This document shows, piece after piece, positions 44,175 through 52,227 of a DNA stretch of 64,000 nt. The stretch lies in contig JAHHGR010000001.1 of the NCBI GenBank assembly GCA_019359725.1, positions 62,001 through 126,000 on the forward strand. The letters are read 5' to 3'. Origin of the DNA: Aphanocapsa lilacina HA4352-LM1 (lineage in GTDB: Bacteria > Cyanobacteriota > Cyanobacteriia > Gloeobacterales > Gloeobacteraceae). A model generated the notes under the pieces. That model was not told the origin of the DNA. It did no database searches and saw nothing but the letters and a program-made list of their open reading frames with translations. Made by a program: the position numbers and the translations under genes. Position 1 is the first letter of the stretch; the number at the start of each line of letters is the position of its first letter.

Positions 44175-44822
44175 GTGAACGAGGAGTCGGCCGCACCCAA
44201 AAGCCACCCCCCCGACCGCCCGAGGGAGCCGGTGGACCAGAAGGCGCGTGTCGCCTACTGGAAGTGTGCCGCCGAGGAGGCTGAACAACTGTGCCTCGAG
44301 CACATGGAAATTGCTCGCCAGGCCCATATCGATCGCCAGGAAGCCAAAAGTGCTTTGATTGTGCAACGCCAGACCATTGCCAGCCAGCAGGCCGAACTGA
44401 GCGAACTGCGCCGCAATTTCGATCGCTCCAGTGGGATCATCCGCTCACTCGAGCAGCGTCTGGCCACCCTGCAGGAGCAGTTGACCCATCGCCCTGCCGC
44501 TTCGCCCCAATGGGAAGCCAGAATCGCCGAAGCCGAGCGGTGCACCCGCGAGCAGGCCCAGGCCGCCGAGCAGGCGCAAGCCCGGCTGCTCAAAGCGAAC
44601 GAACGTATCATTGCCCTCGAACGGCAACTGCTTCAACTCAAAGCCGTCCTGGAGCGCACCACCTTCGACCGCTCCCAGCCGCCGCTCTGCCTTCCTGAAT
44701 CGACCAACATCACCGGGACCGACGGCCAAATCCCCGAGCTTCCGCCGCGGGCGCGCTCCCGCCACAGCCTGGTGCGCCTGCCGACATTCTTGGAAACTTC
44801 CCAAGATCGCGGGGAATGTTAG
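44175..44822 (+). CDS. Coiled-coil hypothetical protein
   Basis: The 215-residue protein starts with GTG 44175 after AGAGGA. Residues about 20-165 are a long charged coiled coil (AEQLCLEHMEIARQAHIDRQ, LEQRLATLQEQL, QAEQAQARLLKANERIIALE by pattern), and the C-terminus is Pro/Arg/Ser-rich. No membrane segment or enzymatic motif is visible. It lies 42 bp after the coaBC operon and ends in a strong terminator at 44906. The function is unknown; a scaffold or filament-type role is possible. Confidence 0.75.
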   Translation: MNEESAAPKSHPPDRPREPVDQKARVAYWKCAAEEAEQLCLEHMEIARQAHIDRQEAKSALIVQRQTIASQQAELSELRRNFDRSSGIIRSLEQRLATLQEQLTHRPAASPQWEARIAEAERCTREQAQAAEQAQARLLKANERIIALERQLLQLKAVLERTTFDRSQPPLCLPESTNITGTDGQIPELPPRARSRHSLVRLPTFLETSQDRGEC

Positions 44823-44905
44823 CGGCAATACAGGTGCTGGCGTCGGGACATGCCACGATACACGCAGACTAACCTAACTGTCAGGCCCATTCTCTGGACT
44901 CCCGG

Positions 44906-44937
44906 AAACCCCCTGGAAGAGAGGGGCTTTTTTTTTT
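44906..44937 (+). terminator. Intrinsic terminator with ten-T tract
   Basis: CCCCT (44910-44914) pairs with AGGGG (44922-44926), flanked by AAA/TTT that extend the stem across a C/C mismatch. T10 follows (44928-44937). It ends the coaBC-coiled-coil transcript and lies directly before the 3' end of the minus-strand gene at 44941. Confidence 0.88.
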
Positions 44938-44940
44938 GGG

Positions 44941-45690
44941 CTAATGTTCCAAACTTCTGATGATCAGGTACTGGACTTCGTTTAGGGATAAACCGGATCG
45001 CTCACAAGCCACTTCGAGGTCGCGCGTGTCGATGAGCAGGTTGATCAATCCGGCGATTCGACGGCGGATCGAGCCTCCCTTCCAGTGCCAGACTCGCTCC
45101 TGCACCGCTAGCAGGCGATCTGCGGTGGCGACGTTGCCGTCTTTGAGCGGAATGGCAATCTGGACCAGCACCGCAGCCGGCCCCGGCGCCGTTGGTGTCG
45201 ATGCCGTCGTCGGTACAGCAATGGCGAGCGCACTCGGCTGCAGAGGCAGCGGAGCAGGCTTCATCCACGGCGCGGTGCCTACACGCGGGCGACGCACTCC
45301 GTCGGGCTCAGGACTGGTCACAGCTTTGAGGGCAATGGACGACTCTTCGCCGACGGGCTCTGCAGGCGCAAACATGGCCGCCGCTTCGGCAGGGGCCACC
45401 GGTTCGCCAAGGGGCAACGCGGCAGCAACCAGCGGCAACGGTCCACCGCTTACCGGCACCGGCGGCTCCGCCATCAAAGGTTCAGCGGCGCTTACCGGCA
45501 CCTCGGCACCGATAAGCCGGACTTCCACCTCGCCGACAGGCTGTGAAGGCGTCTTGAACGGCAGCACCGGAGCAGCAGCCTCCGCCCCCCGGACCTGTCC
45601 TTGCCTTTCGGGATTGGCATACCCCAGACCGGTACCGCAGAGGAGAAGGACCCCTGCCGCCAGCATCCACACCCAGCGATTTACCCGCAC
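44941..45690 (-). CDS. Secreted or membrane-anchored Pro/Ala-rich protein of unknown function
   Basis: The start is uncertain. GTG 45690 gives a good signal peptide or anchor (VRVNRWVWMLAAGVLLLCGT), but GTG 45702 or 45705 lies nearer the GCAGGAG ribosome-binding sequence, and the frame is open to 45795. A low-complexity Pro/Ala/Val-rich linker of about 130 residues leads to a C-terminal helical domain (DGNVATADRLLAVQERVWHW, GGSIRRRIAGLINLLIDTRD, ERSGLSLNEVQYLIIRSLEH). The anchor-linker-domain plan is like that of the neighbouring kinase and TPR proteins. No family is recognised. Confidence 0.7.
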   Translation of the reverse strand: MRVNRWVWMLAAGVLLLCGTGLGYANPERQGQVRGAEAAAPVLPFKTPSQPVGEVEVRLIGAEVPVSAAEPLMAEPPVPVSGGPLPLVAAALPLGEPVAPAEAAAMFAPAEPVGEESSIALKAVTSPEPDGVRRPRVGTAPWMKPAPLPLQPSALAIAVPTTASTPTAPGPAAVLVQIAIPLKDGNVATADRLLAVQERVWHWKGGSIRRRIAGLINLLIDTRDLEVACERSGLSLNEVQYLIIRSLEH

Positions 45691-46094
45691 GGCTTTTACC
45701 ACCACTCCTGCAACAGATTGCAAAGTGCAGTGTGCATTCTTGACTCTGCTGCAGTCAAACAGGGCGTGACTAGGGATCAAATTCCGGCGACTCAAGGGCT
45801 TTGACCCAAGACCTTCCGGTCCAAGAAAATCGATGAAACTCTATCTGTATCGCAGGATACAGCTTCTGTGTCTTTCGCCGTCATTAATTCAGTGTTATCC
45901 TGCAAATCAAGCCCAACAGGCTTCCAGGAAGCCAATCTTACCAAAGCCTGGAGCCATGAATCCCTGCACGTCTTGCAATATAGCTTCACGTAGTATATAA
46001 GCAAAATCTGATAGAACGTTAGTGCCTATGGGAGATCACCTCGGGCTGGGGCACGAATCTGCGCTTAAGTACATGTATATGCTGAGCACGAATA
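45691..46094. promoter_or_regulatory. AT-rich divergent region before the Ser/Thr kinase
   Basis: About 400 bp lie between the divergent genes, markedly AT-richer than the flanks. It contains two perfect small inverted repeats, CTGTATC-GCAG-GATACAG (45845-45862) and GGCTTCC-A-GGAAGCC (45919-45933). The second, a tight dyad, looks like an operator. The kinase ATG at 46095 has no evident Shine-Dalgarno sequence. The promoter positions are not certain. Confidence 0.45.
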
Positions 46095-47729
46095 ATGATC
46101 GGTAGACTGCTCGACGGGCGTTACAAGATACTGCAGATCCTGGGAGCGGGTGGCTTCAGCCAGACTTATCTTGCCCTTGACACGCGGCGGCCCAGCAGTC
46201 CCACCTGCGTCGTCAAGCACCTCAAGCCCACCAGCGAGAATCCCGGTTCTCTGCAGATTGCCAGGCGTCTTTTTCGCAGTGAGGCGGAGACGCTTGAGCG
46301 CATCGGGCACCACGATCAAATCCCGCGGTTGCTCGCCTACTTCGAAGAGGACGAAGAGTTTTACCTGGTGCAGGAATTTATCGAAGGGCATGTGCTCGCC
46401 ACTGAGCTGCAGCCGGACGCGCCGATGGGCGAGGCCCGGGTGGCGGCGATGCTCCAGGATGTGCTCTCGACGCTTGCGTTCGTCCACAGCCAGGGGGTCA
46501 TCCACCGCGACGTCAAGCCTGACAATCTGATTCGCCGTAGCAGCGACGGCAAGCTGGTGCTGGTCGATTTTGGAGCGGTCAAGACGGTCTGGTCGCGCCC
46601 GGCGGCCCTGCCCGGCAGCCAGCGCGGCGGCACGGTCGCAGGTACGATCATCGGTACCCCGGGCTACATGTCCACCGAGCAGGGCCGGGGCAAACCGCGC
46701 CCGAGCAGCGACATCTATGCGCTGGGGATGATCGGTATCCAGGCGCTGACCGGGCTCAATCCGATGGAACTGCCCGAAGATTCGCGCACAGGCGAGCCGC
46801 TCTGGCAGGAAAACACCCAGGCGAGCCCGGGGCTGTGTGCGATTCTCAGCAAAATGGTGTCTTATCACTTCAAGGACCGCTACCAGACAGCCGGCGAAGC
46901 CCTCGAAGCGCTCCAACATCTTTACGGCAGCCCCGCCAGCAGATCGGCAGCCGCCGTCGAGCGGACACCGCCGCCGCTCGGAGCACCGCAGCTCCGCGAA
47001 GAAACGTACTACGGTCAGCCGCTGCCAGTCGAAATGCCGGTTCTGCAGCAGACACCGCCGCCGGTTGAAACGCCGCAGGCCCGCGAGAAAACCTATTACG
47101 GCCAACCCCTGCCGCTCGCCGTCTCCGAGCTGCCTCCGCAAACCGCTTCGGCACCGGCCCCGCAGCAGGCGTCGTCCCGCCGGACGCTGGCGCTGACCGG
47201 CGCTGCCGTGGCCGCTGTGGCTCTGGGCTTTTTGGCCTATCGTTCCTTGGCAAACCGCCCATCGCCGCAACTGTCCCCGGTGCCCCAGGCGCCCGAGCCT
47301 GTACAGCCCAAGCAGGCGCTTGTCGTTCCTGCTAAATTGCCTGCGGCGAACCCACCGCTTCGCGACGCTTCCAAACCCGCCCCCCAAGCCACCCGCCCCG
47401 GGCGGTCGCCCGCGCCGGTGCCGACCAAACCGCCCGCGGCAGCCGCGCCGGTTGTCAAAACTGCCGCACCGCCTCCGCCAGCCAAAGCGGCACCCACCGC
47501 GTCCGCCCGGCCGAAACCGATAGTCCAAGACGCCGCTATCCAGCCCAAACCCAAACCGCAGCAAAATCGGTCCGCACCGGTCCAACTCCCCACCCTGAGT
47601 GCCAAGGGTCAGCCTGCCAAAACGGTTTCCCCACCGGAACTTTTCTTGCCTGCCAAAGCGCCCGTCAGCGCCCCGGAAACACCGGATATCCTCAGGCCCG
47701 CGGACAAGCCCTTCGATCCTCCAAAGTAG
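46095..47729 (+). CDS. Serine/threonine protein kinase with transmembrane helix and Pro-rich extracytoplasmic tail
   Basis: In this 544-residue kinase, the catalytic domain (about 9-275) has the glycine loop LGAGGFSQTYLA, the ATP lysine in CVVKHL, HRDVKPDNLI, the DFGAVK metal motif and GTPGYMSTEQ. A linker carries two copies of a TYYGQPLP motif. One transmembrane helix lies at about 360-376 (ALTGAAVAAVALGFLAYRSL). The remaining 170 residues are Pro/Ala/Lys-rich and extend into the periplasm. This is the PknB-type topology without PASTA domains. All catalytic residues are present, so it should be active. Confidence 0.93.
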   Translation: MIGRLLDGRYKILQILGAGGFSQTYLALDTRRPSSPTCVVKHLKPTSENPGSLQIARRLFRSEAETLERIGHHDQIPRLLAYFEEDEEFYLVQEFIEGHVLATELQPDAPMGEARVAAMLQDVLSTLAFVHSQGVIHRDVKPDNLIRRSSDGKLVLVDFGAVKTVWSRPAALPGSQRGGTVAGTIIGTPGYMSTEQGRGKPRPSSDIYALGMIGIQALTGLNPMELPEDSRTGEPLWQENTQASPGLCAILSKMVSYHFKDRYQTAGEALEALQHLYGSPASRSAAAVERTPPPLGAPQLREETYYGQPLPVEMPVLQQTPPPVETPQAREKTYYGQPLPLAVSELPPQTASAPAPQQASSRRTLALTGAAVAAVALGFLAYRSLANRPSPQLSPVPQAPEPVQPKQALVVPAKLPAANPPLRDASKPAPQATRPGRSPAPVPTKPPAAAAPVVKTAAPPPPAKAAPTASARPKPIVQDAAIQPKPKPQQNRSAPVQLPTLSAKGQPAKTVSPPELFLPAKAPVSAPETPDILRPADKPFDPPK

Positions 47730-47738
47730 GCGCGTTCT

Positions 47739-48737
47739 CTACTTGATATAGATCTTGTAGGTCCGCCAGGCAGCCCCGCGCCAGGCCAGACGGATGAGCG
47801 CCTGGCGGTCGAGGCCGGTACTCTCCAGGGCCTCATCGACGGTCGAGCCGCGCTTCATGCGCACGACAAAATTTTGGGTCTGCCCGTATACTGCAGCTTC
47901 GCGGCTGAGCACTTTGCGCTCGACGCTGAGCCTCAGTCCGAGCAGCACATCGTCCGTGGTGGCGTCGTAGCCACTGATTTTGCCGACGGCAACCGCGCCC
48001 GGACGGGCAGCGGCGATCGGCGACGGGGAGGGGGCGACGGCGGGAAGCTCGGTAGGGCGACTGGCACTGACCAGGGGCATCGCTGTGGCCGGGGGGGGCA
48101 CAGGCTCTTCTACCGGGACCGGCGGAGACGGAGCGACCGGCAGCGGCCCAGGGCGGGCGGAGGAAGTTGCCTCGGCCTGAACCCCGGTGCTTGCCGGGGT
48201 GGCGGGGTCGCCAGGGGGCTGGCGGGTCGGGTCGGATGGCTGGGGACGGGCGGGGGGAGATCCGGTCGCCTGCCTGCGGGCGGCGGACGGGGCGGCGGCG
48301 CGGCGGGCCGCATCGAGCATGGCGCGCGCCTGGGGAGCATCGGGGGCGTTCGGGACCAATTCGAGATAGCGGCCGTAATCGTCCACGGCCCGGTTGAACT
48401 CTTTAAGATCGTTGTAGACGACGGCCCGGTTGAAGTAGGCATTGGCGTAATCGGCCTTGCGATCGATGGCCAGGCCGAAATCATCGGCAGCACCGCGCAA
48501 ATCGCGCATCAAGTAGCGCGTGATGCCGCGGTTGACGTAGGCGGCGGGCTCATCGGGGCTGCGCTGGAGCACTTCGTTCCAGATTTTGAGCGCTTTGGTG
48601 TAGTTGCCCTTGTTCTGTTGGGCGTAAGCGTCCTTGAACAGCTGTTGCAGGTTGGTTTGCGACCCTACCGGATCGGCTGGTCCGCTTATCCATACCAGCG
48701 AGGCCAGCCCCGCACTGAGCAACCAACCATGCTTCAC
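47739..48737 (-). CDS. Secreted TPR protein with Pro-rich linker
   Basis: The protein has 332 residues from GTG 48737. A signal peptide (WLLSAGLASLVWISGPA) precedes three TPR units (residues about 35-140: AYVNRGITRYLMRDLRGAAD, NAYFNRAVVYNDLKEFNRAV). A long Pro/Ala-rich linker and a C-terminal domain of about 85 residues follow (ISGYDATTDDVLLGLRLSVE, FVVRMKRGSTVDEALESTGL, IRLAWRGAAWRTYKIYIK). The linker is like those of the convergent kinase and the protein at 44.9 kb. GAGG abuts the GTG, so the exact start is doubtful. The function is unknown. Confidence 0.8.
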   Translation of the reverse strand: MKHGWLLSAGLASLVWISGPADPVGSQTNLQQLFKDAYAQQNKGNYTKALKIWNEVLQRSPDEPAAYVNRGITRYLMRDLRGAADDFGLAIDRKADYANAYFNRAVVYNDLKEFNRAVDDYGRYLELVPNAPDAPQARAMLDAARRAAAPSAARRQATGSPPARPQPSDPTRQPPGDPATPASTGVQAEATSSARPGPLPVAPSPPVPVEEPVPPPATAMPLVSASRPTELPAVAPSPSPIAAARPGAVAVGKISGYDATTDDVLLGLRLSVERKVLSREAAVYGQTQNFVVRMKRGSTVDEALESTGLDRQALIRLAWRGAAWRTYKIYIK

Positions 48738-48916
48738 CTCAATGGCGCCTCCACCGCAATTCACCAGAGGGCAATCCGCCAGCCGATCCCGCCGCTGGAG
48801 CCCGCCGGGTCCGCTGGCCATTTCAGGGTACCGCGATCTGCGTCGATTGGCTCACCTGCCGCCATCCTGGGCGCATGTTAAGCTCGGGGCAACCGTTGAG
48901 ACCTTGGGTGGTGGCG

Positions 48917-50650
48917 ATGCACTTGCGCAGATGGTGGACGGCGCTGTGGACCGGGATGGCACTCGCGCTTGCGGGCACAGCGGTCCTCGCCGAACCGGTG
49001 ACCCTCCCGCAAGAAGCGGTGATCGCTTTTCGCGACCCGGTTTCCCAGGCGTTTTTGAACGTTCTGCAGGTGCGCCATGGTCTGCGCTTCGAGGCCAATA
49101 GCCGCTATAGCGGCGATGGGCGGGTGTTTCGGGTGCGCTACGCGCCGGATAAAAGCGCTGAGGTGAACGCGCTGTTGTCGCGCCTGGTGGACATCGATAT
49201 GGCCGAGTACGCCGAGCCCAACTACGTCTACCGCACCCTCGGTTTTCCAAACGATCCGCTCTATCCGAAGCAATGGAATCTGCGCGCCATCGGCGTCGAG
49301 AGCGCCTGGCACAAGGCGGACGGCAGCGGGGCTGTGGTCGCCGTCATCGACACGGGTGTGGCCCGCAGGCTGCCGGATATGGCCCAGACCGACTTCGTGC
49401 GCGGCTACGACTTTGTCAACGACGACGACGACGCCACCGACGATCAGGGGCACGGCTCCCACGTCGCGGGCACCATCGCCCAATCGACCGACAACGGTGA
49501 GGGGGTGGCGGGAATCGCCTATCGGGCCAGGATCATGCCCGTCAAGGTGCTCGATCGCTACGGGTCCGGGTCCGCCCTCGACGTGGCCGAGGGCATCAAG
49601 TTTGCCGCCGACAACGGCGCCAATGTGATCAACCTCAGCCTCGGCGGCCCCGGCGACAGCTCGGTGTTGCGCGAGGCGGTCGATTATGCCCACCGCAAGG
49701 GTGTAGTGGTCGTCTGCGCCGCCGGCAACGAAAGCGCTCCCCAGGCATCCTATCCGGCTCTGTACGCCAACTGCCTGAGTGTCTCGGCCACCGGCCCGGA
49801 CAGATCGCTGTCATTTTTCTCGAACTTTGGGCGCGGCGTGGATCTGAGCGCTCCCGGCGGTGACAAGAGTGCTCTGGGAGCCGACGGCGGCATCTTGCAA
49901 AACACCATCGACGACCAGGGCAATTCCACCTACGCGAGCTACCAGGGCACCTCGATGGCTGCTCCCCACGTGGCTGGCGTGGCGGCCCTCGTCTACAGCG
50001 CCGGAGTGCACGACGCCGCTGAGATCCGCAAGGTGCTGCTCAGCGCAACCCGTCCGGTGGGCCACGACTTTCAAAACCAGCACGGTGCCGGGCAACTGAA
50101 CGCCCAACTTGCCCTCGACAGCCTCGAAAACCCTTACTGGTTCTTCCGGGGAGGCTTCTGGTGGTTGGTGCCGCTGGCCACCCTCGCCGTCGGTATCCTG
50201 CTGGGGACGTTGGTGATGCTGGGCAGCCGCGCCGCCGGGTTCAGCGAATTTTTCTACGCCGTCGGCTTTGCGGCCACGGGAGTCGGCTTCTTTCCGCTGT
50301 CGGCCTTCGGCACCCTCTGGGGAGCGGAAGGGCTGTTGGCTTTACTGGCTACTCCCATCCCCAACTGGGATCTACGCTTTTTTGAAGGCTGGCTCAACCC
50401 CGGCCTGCACACAGTTCTGGTGCCGGGACTGATCGCGGCGCTGTGTTCGGGTTCCGGCTGGGGTCGCTCGCTGGCGGTGGGGGCGTGCGTCGGCACCGCG
50501 GCTTTGCTCGCCCTGCAGGGGAGCGTCTTCTATACGCCTTTGACATGGTTTACCGAAGAGTCCTACGCCCGCGGCTTCTTGCTGGTAAATGCCCTGCTCA
50601 GCCTGCTTTTGGGCTTTTTTGTCCACCGTAGCGGCGGAGAAAACCCGTGA
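48917..50650 (+). CDS. Subtilisin-like serine protease with C-terminal membrane domain
   Basis: The protein has 577 residues from ATG 48917, where the signal peptide begins (MHLRRWWTALWTGMALALAG). An inhibitor-like propeptide (about 30-105) precedes the S8 peptidase domain (about 120-400), with Asp in VAVIDTGVA, His in GHGSHVAGT, and Ser in YQGTSMAAPHVAG. The oxyanion Asn lies in CAAGNES. After the catalytic domain come five to six hydrophobic helices to the C-terminus, so the protease stays membrane-bound with its catalytic domain outside the cytoplasm. Subtilases with a polytopic C-terminal tail are uncommon. It overlaps the next gene by GTGA. Confidence 0.92.
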   Translation: MHLRRWWTALWTGMALALAGTAVLAEPVTLPQEAVIAFRDPVSQAFLNVLQVRHGLRFEANSRYSGDGRVFRVRYAPDKSAEVNALLSRLVDIDMAEYAEPNYVYRTLGFPNDPLYPKQWNLRAIGVESAWHKADGSGAVVAVIDTGVARRLPDMAQTDFVRGYDFVNDDDDATDDQGHGSHVAGTIAQSTDNGEGVAGIAYRARIMPVKVLDRYGSGSALDVAEGIKFAADNGANVINLSLGGPGDSSVLREAVDYAHRKGVVVVCAAGNESAPQASYPALYANCLSVSATGPDRSLSFFSNFGRGVDLSAPGGDKSALGADGGILQNTIDDQGNSTYASYQGTSMAAPHVAGVAALVYSAGVHDAAEIRKVLLSATRPVGHDFQNQHGAGQLNAQLALDSLENPYWFFRGGFWWLVPLATLAVGILLGTLVMLGSRAAGFSEFFYAVGFAATGVGFFPLSAFGTLWGAEGLLALLATPIPNWDLRFFEGWLNPGLHTVLVPGLIAALCSGSGWGRSLAVGACVGTAALLALQGSVFYTPLTWFTEESYARGFLLVNALLSLLLGFFVHRSGGENP

Positions 50651-50964
50651 ACCGGCTTGGGGCGCTAGCGGGTCTGGGGCTGGCGCTGCCGTTGCTTGTG
50701 CCCATAGCCGCCTGCCAGGCCCAAGTACGCGAGGAGACCACCATGTTCACAGGGACGTTGCGCTTTATCGACATCGAGACCGGGGTGTGGCAACTGGTCA
50801 CCCCCCAGGGCAAGTACCAGTTGCGCTTCAAAAACCGGCCCGCCGACCTTAAAAGCCTCGACGGCAAAACCGTGCAGGTACGCGGCACCGTCCGCGGCGA
50901 TCTGCTGACGACCACCATGGCAGGTACGGTCCTGGAAGTCGAATCGCTGCTCGGCACTGCTTGA
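50647..50964 (+). CDS. Small lipoprotein-like secreted protein coupled to the protease gene
   Basis: The 105-residue protein starts at GTG 50647, overlapping the protease stop (GTGA). The signal peptide NRLGALAGLGLALPLLVPIA ends in AAC, resembling a lipobox. The mature part is a small beta-barrel-like domain (MFTGTLRFIDIETGVWQLVT, QLRFKNRPADLKSLDGKTVQ, VRGTVRGDLLTTTMAGTVLE). This pattern fits an OB-like fold, but no family was named. A decayed second copy of its 3' end occurs at 52030-52115. Confidence 0.75.
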   Translation: MNRLGALAGLGLALPLLVPIAACQAQVREETTMFTGTLRFIDIETGVWQLVTPQGKYQLRFKNRPADLKSLDGKTVQVRGTVRGDLLTTTMAGTVLEVESLLGTA

Positions 50965-51001
50965 ATCGGGCTTACAGCCCGTCGCTTTTTGAAGACATAC
51001 T

Positions 51002-52028
51002 ATGCCCCACGAGACTGCCCTTATTTCTACAGATTGCGGTGGGACTGTCGCTGGCATTTATCGGTGGCTTTATAGCGACCCGGCTGAAGCTGCCGTCGCT
51101 GGTGGGCTATTTGTTGGCGGGGGTGCTGATCGGTCCGCTTACACCCGGTTTTGTCGCCGATACCGAACTGGCGCCGCAACTGGCCGAAATCGGGGTGATT
51201 TTGCTCATGTTCGGCGTCTCTTTTGCGCTCGGGGCTTTTTTTGCCGGGATTGTGATTAACGAATCGGATAGGCGAGTTTTCCTTTATTCTGGCCGGGTTG
51301 GGGGTCAGTCTCAAACTGCTTCCTGCCGAAGGGCAAAATTTGATCTTGGCGGGTGCCTTGTTGTCGATTACCCTCAATCCGCGGATCTTCCGAGCGTTTT
51401 TGGGCATCGAGGAGCGCCTGCGCACCCAGCCTCAGTTGGCAAGCTTCTTTGAGGAGCGGCCTGCCGACGAATTGTCCGAGACGCCCGTCGGCGTCGACGA
51501 GCAGCGGCTGCAGGGGCACGCCGTGCTGGTAGGCTACGGCCTGTCGGGAGTATCATCGGCGGGGTGCTTGCCCGTCAGGGCATCCCGTACGCGGTGATCG
51601 AGCAGAACCGCGAGTATGCTGAGAAACTGCGCAGTCGAGGCGTGCCGGCGATTTACGGCGATGCCACCGTTGCCGCTACCCTCGATCACGCCCATCTGGA
51701 GTGCGCCAAGATGTTGATCATCGCCGCGCCGGATGCCTTCGAGGCCCGGCGTATCCTCGAACTCTCCCGCCAGACCAACCCGGACATCGAAGTCGTGGTC
51801 CGCACCCATAGCGACGCGGAACGGGAGTACCTCGAGCAGCAGGGAGTCGGGTTGACCCTGATGGGAGAGCGCGAACTGGCCCTCGGCATGTGCGCACACA
51901 TCCTGCGCAGCTTCGATATCGACGCGGGAGAAATCACCGCCTTGAGAGGCCGACAAAGATCGGCACAGGACGAACTAGGTGCTGTGGGCGGCACAGAAGA
52001 TCCGCTTCAACCGAGCACTTCGGTGTAA
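51002..52028 (+). pseudogene. Kef-type K+/H+ antiporter pseudogene (frameshifts and internal deletions)
   Basis: Pieces of one antiporter lie in order in different frames. MPHETALIS is at 51002. After a frame change come LQIAVGLSLAFIGGFIATRL and LVGYLLAGVLIGPLTPGFVA, up to ILLMFGV (about 51216). That joins directly to FALGAFFAGIVINESD, so most of the transporter core is deleted. A second deletion and frame change leads to EFSFILAGLGVSLKLLPAEG (from 51274). A further shift near 51549 precedes the rest of the TrkA-N NAD-binding domain (VLARQGIPYAVIEQNREYAE to 52028). Intact relatives have about 560 residues. It cannot make a functional transporter. Confidence 0.88.
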
Positions 52029-52029
52029 C

Positions 52030-52115
52030 TAAGGGCGACTTCAAGCGAACACGACGACCCGCTCACCACTACCGTGCCAGACAAAATCCTCGAAGTCGAA
52101 TCGCTCGACGCCTTA
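52030..52115 (+). pseudogene. Decayed copy of the 3' end of the lipoprotein-like gene
   Basis: In one frame this stretch reads DPLTTTVPDKILEVESLDA, matching DLLTTTMAGTVLEVESLLG at the end of the gene at 50647-50964. The shared CTCGAAGTCGAATCGCT-type core is nearly identical at nucleotide level. It lies immediately after the broken antiporter gene and has no start codon or upstream domain. Confidence 0.65.
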
Positions 52116-52227
52116 TCCTCTTCTTCTAGAAGGAACGCGGCGGCGAACATCCGGGGTAAATGCACTTTGTGGGGAACCTGGGCAGCTCGGGGCCGTCGAG
52201 ATTCTGTCCTGCCGTTGGATCGCCTGT

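Noticed and set aside
44175-44822. Idea that the coiled-coil protein is a phage tail or tape-measure fragment
   Set aside because: No phage genes are nearby and the gene follows the coaBC operon with normal codon use and its own terminator.
34760-45927. Shared 13-mer AACAGGCTTCCAG at 34771 and 45915, each within a small inverted repeat
   Set aside because: Pairs of identical 13-mers are expected many times by chance in 64 kb, and the flanks differ.
46065-47585. 506-residue minus-strand ORF
   Set aside because: It is antisense to the Ser/Thr kinase and its Arg/Gly-rich composition is the mirror of GC-rich coding DNA; no family motif.
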